From assembly GCF_015070855.1 (NCBI RefSeq), contig NZ_JADDIX010000056.1, positions 1-33,333 of the forward strand: DNA of 33,333 nucleotides. Reading direction: 5' to 3'. The notes beneath the pieces were generated by a model that had not been told where the DNA came from, ran no database searches, and saw only the letters and a program-made list of their open reading frames with translations. Both the position numbers and the translations under genes were made by a program. Below are positions 18,575 to 27,718 of this stretch, one piece after another (the stretch's first letter is position 1; the number at the start of each line of letters is the position of its first letter). The stretch is from Pseudomonas lopnurensis (lineage in GTDB: Bacteria > Pseudomonadota > Gammaproteobacteria > Pseudomonadales > Pseudomonadaceae).

Positions 18575-19165
18575 TCATTCGTCCAGCACGTCCAGCTGGC
18601 TGCGACCTCGGCTGATGTCGGCGAGCAGCCGCTCGAGGGGCTGCAGGCTGGCGGCGGGCAGGGCGATATCCAGGGTGGCGCCTTCGGCATCGAAGCGTTC
18701 GCCTTCGAGCAGCGCCTCGAAGTCCGCCAGGCGTGCCTTGAGCAAGGCCAACTCGGCGAACCGGCAGTGGCAGCGGCAGCGCGAGCGCGCCACCAGCTCG
18801 GTGCGCTCGCCGGCCTGCAGGCATTTCGCCGTGGTGCCACCATAGGCGCGCGCCAAGCCGCCGGTGCCGAGCTTGATACCGCCGAACCAGCGGATCACCA
18901 CCACCGCCACCCGATCGAAATCCTGCCCTTCGATGGCCGTCAGCATCGGTCGACCGGCGGTGCCGCCCGGCTCGCCATCGTCGCTGAAACGGTACTGGTT
19001 GCCGATCTTCCAGGCCCAGCAGTTGTGCGTGGCGCTGGGGTCGCTGACCGCCTGGATGAATGCCAGCGCTTCGTCGGCGCTCGATACGGGGGCCGCCTTG
19101 GCGAGAAAACGGCTCTTGCTGATGACTTCCAGCAATTCACAGGACGTGGCGAGGGTGAAGGGCAT
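18575..19165 (-). CDS. yigZ: IMPACT/YigZ-family protein
   Basis: 196 residues, the two-domain YigZ layout: UPF0029 domain with KSRF (17-20), HNCWAWKIG, RFSDDGEPGGTAGRPML and VVIRWFGGIKLGTGGLARAYG, then a C-terminal ferredoxin-like DUF1949 domain (LPAASLQPLERLLADISRGR). Eukaryotic IMPACT relatives modulate translation control; the bacterial role is unsettled, though some members have been tied to ribosome or peptidase activity. The start at 19165 aligns with the E. coli N terminus; an in-frame ATG 39 bases upstream is possible. Diverges from the copper-storage gene. Confidence 0.9.
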   Translation of the reverse strand: MPFTLATSCELLEVISKSRFLAKAAPVSSADEALAFIQAVSDPSATHNCWAWKIGNQYRFSDDGEPGGTAGRPMLTAIEGQDFDRVAVVVIRWFGGIKLGTGGLARAYGGTTAKCLQAGERTELVARSRCRCHCRFAELALLKARLADFEALLEGERFDAEGATLDIALPAASLQPLERLLADISRGRSQLDVLDE

Positions 19166-19361
19166 GGCGAGTCTGGCGCAGGCGGGCATGAGTGGGGTGG
19201 CCATTGTAGCGGCCCGGGTGCGGCAGCGCTGCCTGTGCCATCCGGCGAACGGGCTGAACTTCGCGGGCGGCGCGCGCCCTACTGAGTAAGGCGCGGTCTA
19301 CGCGTGGTCGTGACGAAGGACCGCGATACCGCATTTCGCTGCATCCAACGGAGGAAATCCC

Positions 19362-19691
19362 ATGCTCAATCCCAGCTACCAGTCGTGCATCCAGGCCTGC
19401 TCCAGCTGTGCGCTGGTCTGCGAGACCTGCGCGGCGTCCTGCCTGCGCGAGGACGACGTGAAGATGATGGCCCGCTGCATCCAGCTCGACCGTGATTGCG
19501 CCGACATGTGCGCCATCGCGGCGGTGCTGATGACCCGGGACAGTGACTACGCCAAGGCTTTGTGCAAACTTTGTGCGCAGGTCTGCCGGGACTGTGCCGA
19601 GGAGTGCGGCCGGCATTCGCACGATCATTGCCAGGCGTGCGCGCAGGCCTGCCGCCAGTGCGCCGAGGAATGCGAGCGGATGGCGGCCTGA
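19362..19691 (+). CDS. Cytosolic copper-storage protein, Csp3-like (DUF326, four-helix cysteine-rich)
   Basis: 109 residues with 19 cysteines in helical spacing (at 9, 13, 16, 20, 23, 27, 39, 46, 50, 68, 71, 75, 78, 82, 90, 93, 97, 100, 104). Most form CxxxC/CxxC steps such as CIQACSSCALVCETCAASC, so they line the core of a four-helix bundle. Csp proteins bind many Cu(I) ions; 19 Cys is also the count of Bacillus subtilis Csp3. There is no signal peptide, so this is the cytosolic type. His85, His87 and His89 lie at a loop where Csp3 proteins allow copper entry. GGAGGAAAT precedes the ATG. No CueR-type promoter is visible; CGCGGTC/GACCGCG arms at 19292-19298 and 19319-19325 form a possible dyad. 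Monocistronic. Confidence 0.9.
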   Translation: MLNPSYQSCIQACSSCALVCETCAASCLREDDVKMMARCIQLDRDCADMCAIAAVLMTRDSDYAKALCKLCAQVCRDCAEECGRHSHDHCQACAQACRQCAEECERMAA

Positions 19692-19731
19692 TGGCCGCGG
19701 GACGGCGCACTGACAGGTTTCGGTGGGCTGA

Positions 19732-19749
19732 AGCCCACCCTGCTACTGG
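19732..19749. repeat. Hairpin GGTGGGCT-GA-AGCCCACC
   Basis: Perfect 8-bp stem with a two-base loop, 41 bases after the csp stop and 91 bases beyond the rutF stop. A common intergenic motif in this genus; may also end or protect transcripts of either convergent gene. Confidence 0.55.
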
Positions 19750-19839
19750 CGCTCGCCCTCCGGGCCGGCCTTCGGCTGTTGCTCCCGTTGGTTGTTGCGC
19801 CTTGCCCTGGCTGCCTCGCCGACGTTTTTCAACGGCCTG

Positions 19840-20367
19840 CTAGCCGGCGCTCGAAAGCCCGTGATAGTTGCGGCCGAAGTAGACCAGGGCGTCGGCGCTG
19901 TCGCGCTGGCGCACGGCCAGCACCTCGCAATAGAGGATGTCGTGGGTACCGACGCTGGCGCTATGGCTGATGCGGCAATCGAAGGATACTGCCGCGCCGT
20001 CGAGCAGTGGCGCGCCGGTGACGCCGACGCTCCACTCGGCGGCGGCGAAGCGTTCGGCCATGGGCGTCTTGCCGCCGAACAGGCTGGACAGTTCGCGTTG
20101 GTCGCTGGCCAGGGTATTCACGCACAGGTGGGCGTTGGCGGTGACCATCGGATGCACCGAGGCCGCGCGATTGAGGCACACCAGCAACGTCGGCGGATCG
20201 TCGGTGACGCTGCATACCGCCGTGGCGGTGAAGCCGACGCGGCCGTGCGGGCCGTCGCTGGTGATCACGTTGACCGCCGCGGCCAGGTGCGCCATGGCAT
20301 CGCGGTAGTCCTGCCTGATCACCGGGGGTATGAGTTCGCTAGCGGGTTCGCATTGAGCCAGTTGCAT
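19840..20367 (-). CDS. rutF: Flavin reductase RutF
   Basis: 175 residues of the FMN-binding split-barrel flavin reductase family: [67 protein letters not shown]. It uses NADH to supply reduced FMN to the monooxygenase RutA. The start at 20367 has GGAGAA upstream; longer frames run into rutE. Last gene of the operon here: no rutG permease follows, and the next gene (csp) points the other way. Confidence 0.92.
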   Translation of the reverse strand: MQLAQCEPASELIPPVIRQDYRDAMAHLAAAVNVITSDGPHGRVGFTATAVCSVTDDPPTLLVCLNRAASVHPMVTANAHLCVNTLASDQRELSSLFGGKTPMAERFAAAEWSVGVTGAPLLDGAAVSFDCRISHSASVGTHDILYCEVLAVRQRDSADALVYFGRNYHGLSSAG

Positions 20368-20380
20368 GGTCGGTTCTCCA

Positions 20381-20971
20381 TCAGGCGAGGACGCAGGCCC
20401 GCTCGAAGGGCAGGCGTGGCAGGCGATCGCGCAGCTTGCTGGCGTCGCCATAGCCGAGGTTGATCAGCAGGTTGGATTTCCAGGTGGTGCCGGCGAAGAA
20501 GGCTTCGTCCAGGGCCTTGGCGTCGAAGCCGGACATCGGCCCGGTGTCCAGCCCCAGCGCGCGCGCGGCGAGGATCAGGTAGCCAGCCTGCAGCGAGCTG
20601 TTGCGCAGCGCGTTCTCGCTGATCAGCGCCGGCTGGCCGGCGTACCAGCTGCGCGCGTCGGCGTGCGGGAACAGTTCCGGCAGGGTTTCGGGGAAATCCT
20701 CGTCGTAGGCGACGATCACCGTCACCGGCGCGGCCATGGTCTTGTCCAGGTTGCCCTTGGACAGGCAGGGCGCGAGCTTCTGCTTGCCCGCGGGCGTGCG
20801 CACGAAGACGAAGCGTGCCGGGCAGCTGTTCACCGCGGTCGGGCCGAGACGCACGAGGTCGTAGAGTTCGTGCAGCAGGGCGTCGGGTACCGGCTTGTCC
20901 AGCCAGGCGCTGTGGGTGCGGGCTTCGTTGAACAGGCTGGCGAGCGCGCGTGGATCGAGGGGAGTGGTCAT
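20381..20971 (-). CDS. rutE: Malonic semialdehyde reductase RutE
   Basis: 196 residues, nitroreductase fold. RutE-specific blocks [40 protein letters not shown] and [20 protein letters not shown]. Reduces toxic malonic semialdehyde, the end product of uracil breakdown, to 3-hydroxypropionate. GAGGAAA precedes the ATG; 11 bases after rutD and 13 before rutF. Confidence 0.93.
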   Translation of the reverse strand: MTTPLDPRALASLFNEARTHSAWLDKPVPDALLHELYDLVRLGPTAVNSCPARFVFVRTPAGKQKLAPCLSKGNLDKTMAAPVTVIVAYDEDFPETLPELFPHADARSWYAGQPALISENALRNSSLQAGYLILAARALGLDTGPMSGFDAKALDEAFFAGTTWKSNLLINLGYGDASKLRDRLPRLPFERACVLA

Positions 20972-20982
20972 GTTCGGTTTCC

Positions 20983-21783
20983 TCAGGCTGCCGTCGCCGC
21001 CTGGTCGCGCATCTGCGCCAGGTGCTCCAGCAGGAGTCGGTTGAAGGGTGCGCTGTCGCTGACGCTGGAGGCGTGGCCGCCATACTCCAGCAGTTGCAGG
21101 CGTGCGTTGGGCAGGCGCTCGGCCAGATGCCGGGAGCGTTGCCAGGGCACCAGCATATCGTCACGGTTGGCGATCAGCAGGGTCGGCGTGGAAATGCGCG
21201 ACAGTTCGGCCTCGATATCGAAGGCGAGCAGCGCCTCGATGCGCCGCACCAGATTCGTCGTCGGCGGGAAATGCGCCAGGGCATGGGCATCGTCGCGCGC
21301 CAGCCGCTCGCCGTTGGCGGCGATCCAGTCCGCGGGGTAGAGGAACAGCGATTGCGCCTGCACGTAGGCGGCCGGGCCGCTGTCGCGCAGCAGGTTCAGG
21401 CGCACGGCGAAGCAGCGGGCGCTGTGCGGGTTGGGGCTGCTCCAGGCATTGATCGGGACCAGGCTCTGCAAGAGCTGCGGGCGCAGCAGGGCGATCTGCA
21501 GGCCTACCAGCCCGCCGAGGGCATGGCCGATGAAATGGCAGCGACGGATGCCGAGGGTATCCAGCAATTCCAGCAGCTCGACCGCCATGGAACCGATGGA
21601 GTAGCCCGCCGGCAGGTTCGCCGGGCTGCGGCCGGTGCCGCGCTGGTCGTAGACCAGCACCCGGTAGTCCTGTGTCAGCGCCGGCAATTGCGGCGTCCAG
21701 AACGCCGCCGCGCCGCCGAGCCCGGAGCTGAGCACCAGGGTGGGGGCGTCCGGCTCCATGCGGCCGTGAAGTTCATAGTGCAT
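20983..21783 (-). CDS. rutD: Aminoacrylate hydrolase RutD (alpha/beta-hydrolase)
   Basis: 266 residues. Oxyanion region [27 protein letters not shown], and the nucleophile elbow reads GHALGG: the usual Ser of hydrolases is Ala, as in E. coli RutD, which promotes hydrolysis of 3-aminoacrylate to malonic semialdehyde without a covalent Ser intermediate. RutD blocks [22 protein letters not shown] and the final His (YGGHASSV) are present. GGAGGTT precedes ATG 21783. Its start is separated from rutC by 115 bases carrying a palindromic repeat. Confidence 0.92.
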   Translation of the reverse strand: MHYELHGRMEPDAPTLVLSSGLGGAAAFWTPQLPALTQDYRVLVYDQRGTGRSPANLPAGYSIGSMAVELLELLDTLGIRRCHFIGHALGGLVGLQIALLRPQLLQSLVPINAWSSPNPHSARCFAVRLNLLRDSGPAAYVQAQSLFLYPADWIAANGERLARDDAHALAHFPPTTNLVRRIEALLAFDIEAELSRISTPTLLIANRDDMLVPWQRSRHLAERLPNARLQLLEYGGHASSVSDSAPFNRLLLEHLAQMRDQAATAA

Positions 21784-21817
21784 GTCGTAACCTCCAACGA
21801 TGAGGTGGCGCCGTCCT

Positions 21818-21883
21818 GTAGGGCGGGTGAAACCCGCCGGCATTGGGCCGAAACGGCAACCGGCGGGTTGCAATCCGCCCTAC
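21818..21883. repeat. 66-bp imperfect palindromic intergenic element inside the rut operon
   Basis: The left arm (21818-21840, GTAGGGCGGGTGAAACCCGCC...) pairs with the right arm (21860-21883) almost fully, each arm also folding on itself (GGCGGGT/ACCCGCC). A 19-base loop separates them. It lies between rutC and rutD, where tight spacing would be expected. The next bases, 21890-21905, are identical to 18536-18551. Confidence 0.85.
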
Positions 21884-21898
21884 GGTGCGCCGGGCCGA

Positions 21899-23089
<1,191 letters not shown>

Positions 23090-23090
<1 letters not shown>

Positions 23091-24178
23091 CAGGCGGACT
23101 CCTGCAGCGCGGTGACGTGCCGGCGGCTGTGCATCAGCGGCTGGATCTTCTGGCCGAACGCTTCGACGCCCTCGAGGAAATCGTCGAAGGTCAGCATTAC
23201 GCCCTGCATGCCGGGCACCGTGGCGATTTCGTCGAGCATCCTCGCCACGTTGGCGTAGGAGCCGACCAGGGTGCCCATGTTGATGTTCACCGCCGAGGTC
23301 GGGTCGGCCATCTGCCGCACGTTGGTGTCGCTGCCGGAGGTCTTGTCCGCCGCGCCCTGCTCGCCCAGCCAGGCGATGGCGTCCTGGTCGGCGCCGGCCT
23401 TGTAGTGTTCCCACTTGGCGCGGGCGGCTTCGTCGGTCTCGTCGGCGATCACCATGAACAGCACGCAGGAGGTGACGCTGCGGCCGGTCTTCTCGGTGGC
23501 CTTGAGCAGGCGCTCGGTGGCCGGGGCGAAGGCGGTCGGGGTATTGACGCCTTTGCCGAAGCAGAAGTTGTAGTCGGCGTACTGTGCCGAGAAGGCCATG
23601 CCGGCATCCGACGAGCCGGCGCAGATGATCTTCATGTCCGCCTGCGGCTTAGGGCTGACGCGGCAGTCCTCCATCTGGAAGTGCTCGCCCTTGAAGTCGC
23701 TGCGGCCGGTTTCCCAGAGGTCGCGCAGCACCTGGGCGTATTCGCCGAGGTACTGGTAACGGGTGCCGAAGAACTCGTCGCCCGGCCACATGCCCATTTG
23801 CGTGTATTCCGGCTTCTGCCAGCCGGTGACCAGGTTGACGCCGAAGCGCCCGCCGGAGATCGAGTCGATGGTCGCGGCCATGCGCGCGACGATGGCCGGC
23901 GGCAGCGTCAGGGTGGCAGCGGTGGCGAACAACTGGATCTTGCTGGTGACGGCGGCGAGGCCCGCCATCAGGGTGAAGGACTCCAGGTTGTGCTCCCAGA
24001 ATTCGGTCTTGCCGCCGAAACCGCGCAGTTTGATCATTGACAGCGCGAAATCGAAACCGTAGCCCTCGGCCTTCTGCACGATGGCCTTGTTGAGTTCGAA
24101 GGTCGGCATGTACTGCGGCGCGTTCTCGGAAATGAGCCAGCCGTTGTTGCCGATCGGGATGAAAACACCAACATCCAT
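23090..24178 (-). CDS. rutA: Pyrimidine monooxygenase RutA
   Basis: 362 residues, luciferase-like flavin monooxygenase: [77 protein letters not shown] and [20 protein letters not shown]. Opens the uracil or thymine ring with O2 and reduced FMN from RutF. First gene of rutABCDEF. The start at ATG 24178 follows AGAGGTG; seven extra codons upstream are discarded. The leader carries a sigma-54-type promoter about 60 bases from the predicted transcript start. Confidence 0.95.
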
Positions 24179-24248
24179 GGGAAGCACCTCTGTACGCAAT
24201 GGCTAGAAAGCGCTGCCCGAACGTGACGGGCAGAGTCAATGGTGCTTT

Positions 24249-24264
24249 AGCAGGAAGCAGGCCA
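24249..24264 (-). promoter_or_regulatory. Sigma-54 (-24/-12) promoter of the rut operon
   Basis: On the minus strand TGGCCTGCTTCCTGCT fits TGGC-N8-TGCT, with invariant GG and GC separated by exactly 10 bases. Predicted transcript start is near 24238, about 60 bases before rutA. Two NtrC-type sites lie 110 and 130 bases upstream. Confidence 0.75.
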
Positions 24265-24318
24265 TAAATAGATTATTCTTTTAAATCAATATGATAGGTG
24301 ATTTGTGTGATTCGTTAT

Positions 24319-24332
24319 GGACCATTTGGTCC
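24319..24332. promoter_or_regulatory. RutR operator
   Basis: GGACCATTTGGTCC is a perfect palindrome and contains the core GACCA-NN-TGGTC of the E. coli RutR site (TTGACCANNTGGTCAA, from memory). It lies between rutA and rutR, centred about 88 bases upstream of the predicted rutA transcript start and 147 bases before the rutR start. It should respond to uracil or thymine bound by RutR. Confidence 0.85.
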
Positions 24333-24340
24333 GAATCGGA

Positions 24341-24355
24341 GCACCTGGTTTGTGC
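24341..24355. promoter_or_regulatory. NtrC-type binding site, copy 1
   Basis: GCAC-N7-GTGC (GCACCTGGTTTGTGC), the core of the NtrC consensus TGCAC-N7-GTGCA. Centre 24348, about 110 bases upstream of the predicted sigma-54 start. Confidence 0.65.
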
Positions 24356-24359
24356 GTGC

Positions 24360-24376
24360 TGCACGAAGATCGTGCA
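24360..24376. promoter_or_regulatory. NtrC-type binding site, copy 2
   Basis: TGCACGAAGATCGTGCA, a complete match to TGCAC-N7-GTGCA and nearly a perfect palindrome. Centre 24368, exactly 20 bases (about two helical turns) from copy 1, the arrangement expected of a cooperative enhancer. Confidence 0.75.
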
Positions 24377-24471
24377 AAACGTGCGGGCGCTTGGGTCGGC
24401 GTCGCCGTTCGTGCGCAGTGGCCTCGTCGCGCGCTACAGTAGCGGCTCGTTCGAGCCCAGCCGGTAATCCC

Positions 24472-25182
24472 GTGACAGACCAGCCCCCCGTACCGCCCCG
24501 CAAGCGCCTCACCGCCAGCAAGACGCCCCGGAACAAGGGCGCAGCCCGCGAGCCGAGCGCCAGTGCGCAGAACCGCCGTTTGCGCATGATCGAAAGCAAG
24601 CGCGCCACGATCCTGCAGGCCGCGCTCGATCTGTTCTCCCGTTTCGGCCTGCACGGCACCAGCCTCGACCAGGTGGCGACCCAGGCGGACGTATCCAAGA
24701 CCAACCTGCTGTACTACTTCGGCAGCAAGGAAGAACTCTACGTCAACGTCCTGCGCCAGCTGCTGGACGTCTGGCTGCAACCGCTGCAGGCCTTCAGCGC
24801 CGAGCAGGACCCGGTCGAAGCCATCGGTGACTATCTGCGGGTGAAGCTCGAACTGTCCCGCGACCACCCCGCCGAATCGCGGCTGTTCTGCATGGAGATC
24901 ATGCAGGGCGCGCCGTTGCTGCTGGGCGAACTGCAACAACCCCTGCACGACCTCGTCGAGAACAAGGTGGCGGTGATCCAGGCCTGGATCGACGCCGGCA
25001 AACTCGCCGCCATCGAGCCGCACCACCTGATCTTCTCCCTCTGGGCCACCACCCAGCACTACGCCGATTTCCGCGTGCAGGTCGAGGCCGTCGCCGGCAA
25101 GACATTGGACGATCCGGCGTTCTTCGAAGAAGCACTGCAGAGTTTGCAGTCACTGATACTCGACGGGATTCGGCCGCGCTAG
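24472..25182 (+). CDS. rutR: Pyrimidine-responsive TetR-family regulator RutR
   Basis: 236 residues from GTG 24472. Helix-turn-helix HGTSLDQVATQADVSKTNLL followed by YYFGSKEELYVNVLRQLLDVW; ligand domain LFCMEIMQGAPLL and FSLWATTQHYADFRVQVEAV; ends ILDGIRPR, all as in E. coli RutR. Binds uracil/thymine and represses rut genes. The N terminus is a basic, proline-rich tail of ~40 residues, longer than in E. coli, so the start is uncertain: the ATG at 24586 (MIESKRATIL) is an alternative that would remove it. Divergent from rutA across its own operator. Confidence 0.92.
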   Translation: MTDQPPVPPRKRLTASKTPRNKGAAREPSASAQNRRLRMIESKRATILQAALDLFSRFGLHGTSLDQVATQADVSKTNLLYYFGSKEELYVNVLRQLLDVWLQPLQAFSAEQDPVEAIGDYLRVKLELSRDHPAESRLFCMEIMQGAPLLLGELQQPLHDLVENKVAVIQAWIDAGKLAAIEPHHLIFSLWATTQHYADFRVQVEAVAGKTLDDPAFFEEALQSLQSLILDGIRPR

Positions 25183-25370
25183 GTGGGGTCTTCAAGGCAA
25201 TGCGCGATAGGCGGATAATCGGGGCATGGCTAAGAGAGTGATGAAATAGGAACTTATTTTTAATAGCCATTCCAATCTGGCATTCCTGCCTAAAAACAAA
25301 CGAGCCTGGCGACGCACCCAACTACCACGAAAATCAGTTGGGATTTGCATCACGTTTTTTATCGGTTTAT

Positions 25371-25400
25371 TTGACGGCTCATGGGGCCTGGATTTATTTA
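25371..25400 (+). promoter_or_regulatory. Candidate sigma-70 promoter for the type I secretion locus
   Basis: TTGACG (25371-25376), 18 bases, TATTTA (25395-25400), 65 bases before the exporter start in a locally A/T-rich gap. The -10 match is mediocre. A dyad CCCAACT/AGTTGGG at 25317-25342 lies just upstream and might bind a regulator. Confidence 0.35.
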
Positions 25401-25464
25401 AGCGATCGTTTGGCCGGTTTGGATTCTGGCCATAACTTTTTGGTTGCTTTTCAGGGATGAAACT

Positions 25465-27612
25465 ATGGCCGATCAGCGGCAGGAGTCAGCGGATCATTCC
25501 GCTTTGGATAGCGGTCTCGCCTGCCTGATTATGCTGGCGCGTTTCCACAACGTAGCCGCCTCGGCCGAACAACTGGCGCATGAGTTCACCGAAGACGGAC
25601 GGGCTTTTGGCCGCGCCGAGCTACTTCTCGCCGCCAAGCGACTTGGCCTGAAGGCGAAGTCCGCACGCAGTACGCTGAAGCGTCTCGCCCATACACCCTT
25701 GCCCGCCATCGCAGCCGACCAGGATGGCTGCTTCTTCATCATCGCCCGCATCGACGAGGGCAAGGGCCAGGCCCTGATCCATGACCCGCAGGCACAACGG
25801 CCCGAAGTCGTGGAGTTGGAACAGCTGCAGGCCCGTTGGGCCGGCGAGCTGATCCTGATCCGTTCCGAAGCCTCGCTGGCCGGCGAGTTGTCGCGCTTCG
25901 ACTTCACCTGGTTCATCCCGGCCATCGTCAAGTACCGCAAGCTGCTTGGCGAAGTGCTGCTGGTGTCCTTCGTGCTGCAGATCTTCGCGCTGCTCACGCC
26001 ACTGTTCTTCCAGGTGGTGATGGACAAGGTGCTGGTGCATCGTGGCCTGTCGACACTGGACGTGATCGCCATCGGCCTGCTCGGCATCATGATCTTCGAG
26101 ACCTTGCTCTCCGGTCTGCGCAGCTACGTGTTCGCGCATACCGCCAGCCGTATCGACGTGGAGCTGGGCTCCCGCCTGTTCCGCCACCTGGTGACCTTGC
26201 CGCTGGCCTATTTCCAGGCCCGCCGGGTCGGTGATTCGGTGGCGCGGGTGCGCGAACTGGAGAACATCCGCAGCTTCCTTACCGGCAATGCCATCACGCT
26301 GATACTCGACGTGCTGTTCTCGGTGGTGTTCATCGCCGTGATGTTCTTCTACAGCGGCTGGCTGACCCTCGTGGTGATTCTTTCATTGCCGCTGTACTTC
26401 GTGATCTCGTTGCTGATCACCCCGGTTCTGCGCGCTCGGCTCAACGAGAGCTTCTCGCGCGGCGCGGAGAACCAGGCCTTTCTGGTCGAGACGGTCAACG
26501 GCATCGACACGTTGAAATCCATGGCGGTCGAATCGCAGATCAATCGCAAGTGGGACAACCAGCTCGCGGGCTATGTGGCGGCCAGTTTCAAGACCCAGAC
26601 CCTATCCACCCTCGCCAATGAAAGCGTCGGTTTCATCGGCAAGCTGGTTACCGTGGCCACCTTGTGGCTGGGCGCGCGGCTGGTGATCGAAGGTCATCTG
26701 ACCGTGGGCCAGCTGATCGCCTTCAATATGCTGGCCGGCCGGGTTTCGCAGCCGATCATGCGGCTGGCCCAGTTGTGGACCAACTTCCAGCAGACCGGCG
26801 TCTCGGTGCAGCGCCTGGGCGATATCCTCAATACCCGCACCGAACTGTCCCAGGCCACCCGTAGCGCCCTGCCGCCATTGAAGGGGCAGATCGAGTTCGA
26901 CCAGGTGCATTTCCGTTACCGACCGGATGGCTCGGAAGTCCTGCGTGGTATCAGTCTTCACATCCAGCCCGGCGAGATAATCGGCGTGGTGGGCCGCTCC
27001 GGTTCGGGCAAGAGCACCCTGACCCGTTTGTTGCAGCGCCTGTACACCCCCGAACGCGGCCGGGTACTGGTCGACGGCATGGACCTGGCGCTGGCCGATG
27101 TGTCCTCCCTGCGCCGACAGATCGGCGTGGTGCTGCAGGACAACATGCTGTTCGCCCGCAGCATTCGCGAAAACATCGCCCTGACCGATCCGGGCGCGCC
27201 CATCGAGCAGGTGATGCAGGCGGCAAGCCTGGCGGGTGCCCACGAATTCATCCTGGAATTGCCGGAAGGCTACGACACCGTGGTCGGCGAACATGGCGCA
27301 TCGCTGTCCGGCGGGCAGCGCCAGCGCATCGCCATCGCCCGCGCGCTGATCGGCAACCCGCGCATCCTGATCTTCGACGAGGCCACCAGCTCCCTGGACT
27401 ACGAGTCCGAGCGCATCATCCAGCAGAACATGCAGGCCATCTGCCAGGGACGCACGGTCATCATCATCGCCCACCGCCTGAGCGCCGTGCGCGATGCCCA
27501 CCGTATCGTCGTAATGGACCGTGGGCAGATCGTCGAACAAGGCACCCATGCCGAACTGCTCACCCACCAGGTCGGCCACTACTCGCGCCTGCATCGTCTG
27601 CAACAGGGCTGA
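25465..27612 (+). CDS. Type I secretion ABC exporter (HlyB-like, C39-like domain)
   Basis: 715 residues. (1) N-terminal C39-peptidase-like domain, ~1-130: DSGLACL (15-21) has Ser16 where true C39 peptidases have the catalytic Cys, so it is a HlyB-type docking domain that does not cleave. (2) Six-helix membrane domain, ~145-430 (VKYRKLLGEVLLVSFVLQIF, LTPLFFQVVMDKVLVHRG). (3) ABC ATPase: Walker A GRSGSGKST (510-518), signature LSGGQRQR (614-621), Walker B ILIFDE (634-639), switch His670. It exports an unprocessed RTX-type protein across both membranes with HlyD and a TolC that is not encoded nearby. Start at 25465 (MADQRQES), preceded by AGGGATG. The presumed cargo begins 2.8 kb downstream. Confidence 0.94.
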   Translation: MADQRQESADHSALDSGLACLIMLARFHNVAASAEQLAHEFTEDGRAFGRAELLLAAKRLGLKAKSARSTLKRLAHTPLPAIAADQDGCFFIIARIDEGKGQALIHDPQAQRPEVVELEQLQARWAGELILIRSEASLAGELSRFDFTWFIPAIVKYRKLLGEVLLVSFVLQIFALLTPLFFQVVMDKVLVHRGLSTLDVIAIGLLGIMIFETLLSGLRSYVFAHTASRIDVELGSRLFRHLVTLPLAYFQARRVGDSVARVRELENIRSFLTGNAITLILDVLFSVVFIAVMFFYSGWLTLVVILSLPLYFVISLLITPVLRARLNESFSRGAENQAFLVETVNGIDTLKSMAVESQINRKWDNQLAGYVAASFKTQTLSTLANESVGFIGKLVTVATLWLGARLVIEGHLTVGQLIAFNMLAGRVSQPIMRLAQLWTNFQQTGVSVQRLGDILNTRTELSQATRSALPPLKGQIEFDQVHFRYRPDGSEVLRGISLHIQPGEIIGVVGRSGSGKSTLTRLLQRLYTPERGRVLVDGMDLALADVSSLRRQIGVVLQDNMLFARSIRENIALTDPGAPIEQVMQAASLAGAHEFILELPEGYDTVVGEHGASLSGGQRQRIAIARALIGNPRILIFDEATSSLDYESERIIQQNMQAICQGRTVIIIAHRLSAVRDAHRIVVMDRGQIVEQGTHAELLTHQVGHYSRLHRLQQG

Positions 27613-27631
27613 AGCGTATGACCGGACACCC

Positions 27632-27654
27632 TGTAGGAGCGAGCTTGCTCGCGA
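27632..27654. repeat. Pseudomonas REP element
   Basis: TGTAGGAGCGAGCTTGCTCG then CGAT, with the perfect palindrome GCGAGCTTGCTCGC at its core: the classical short REP of fluorescent and related pseudomonads. It lies in the 106-base gap between exporter and adaptor genes, so it may modulate operon expression. Confidence 0.85.
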
Positions 27655-27718
27655 TCGATCTGCCAGGCCGGCGCCGCTCGGTCAGGCCGTCCCACTCACC
27701 GACGAGCAGCGCCCAAGC

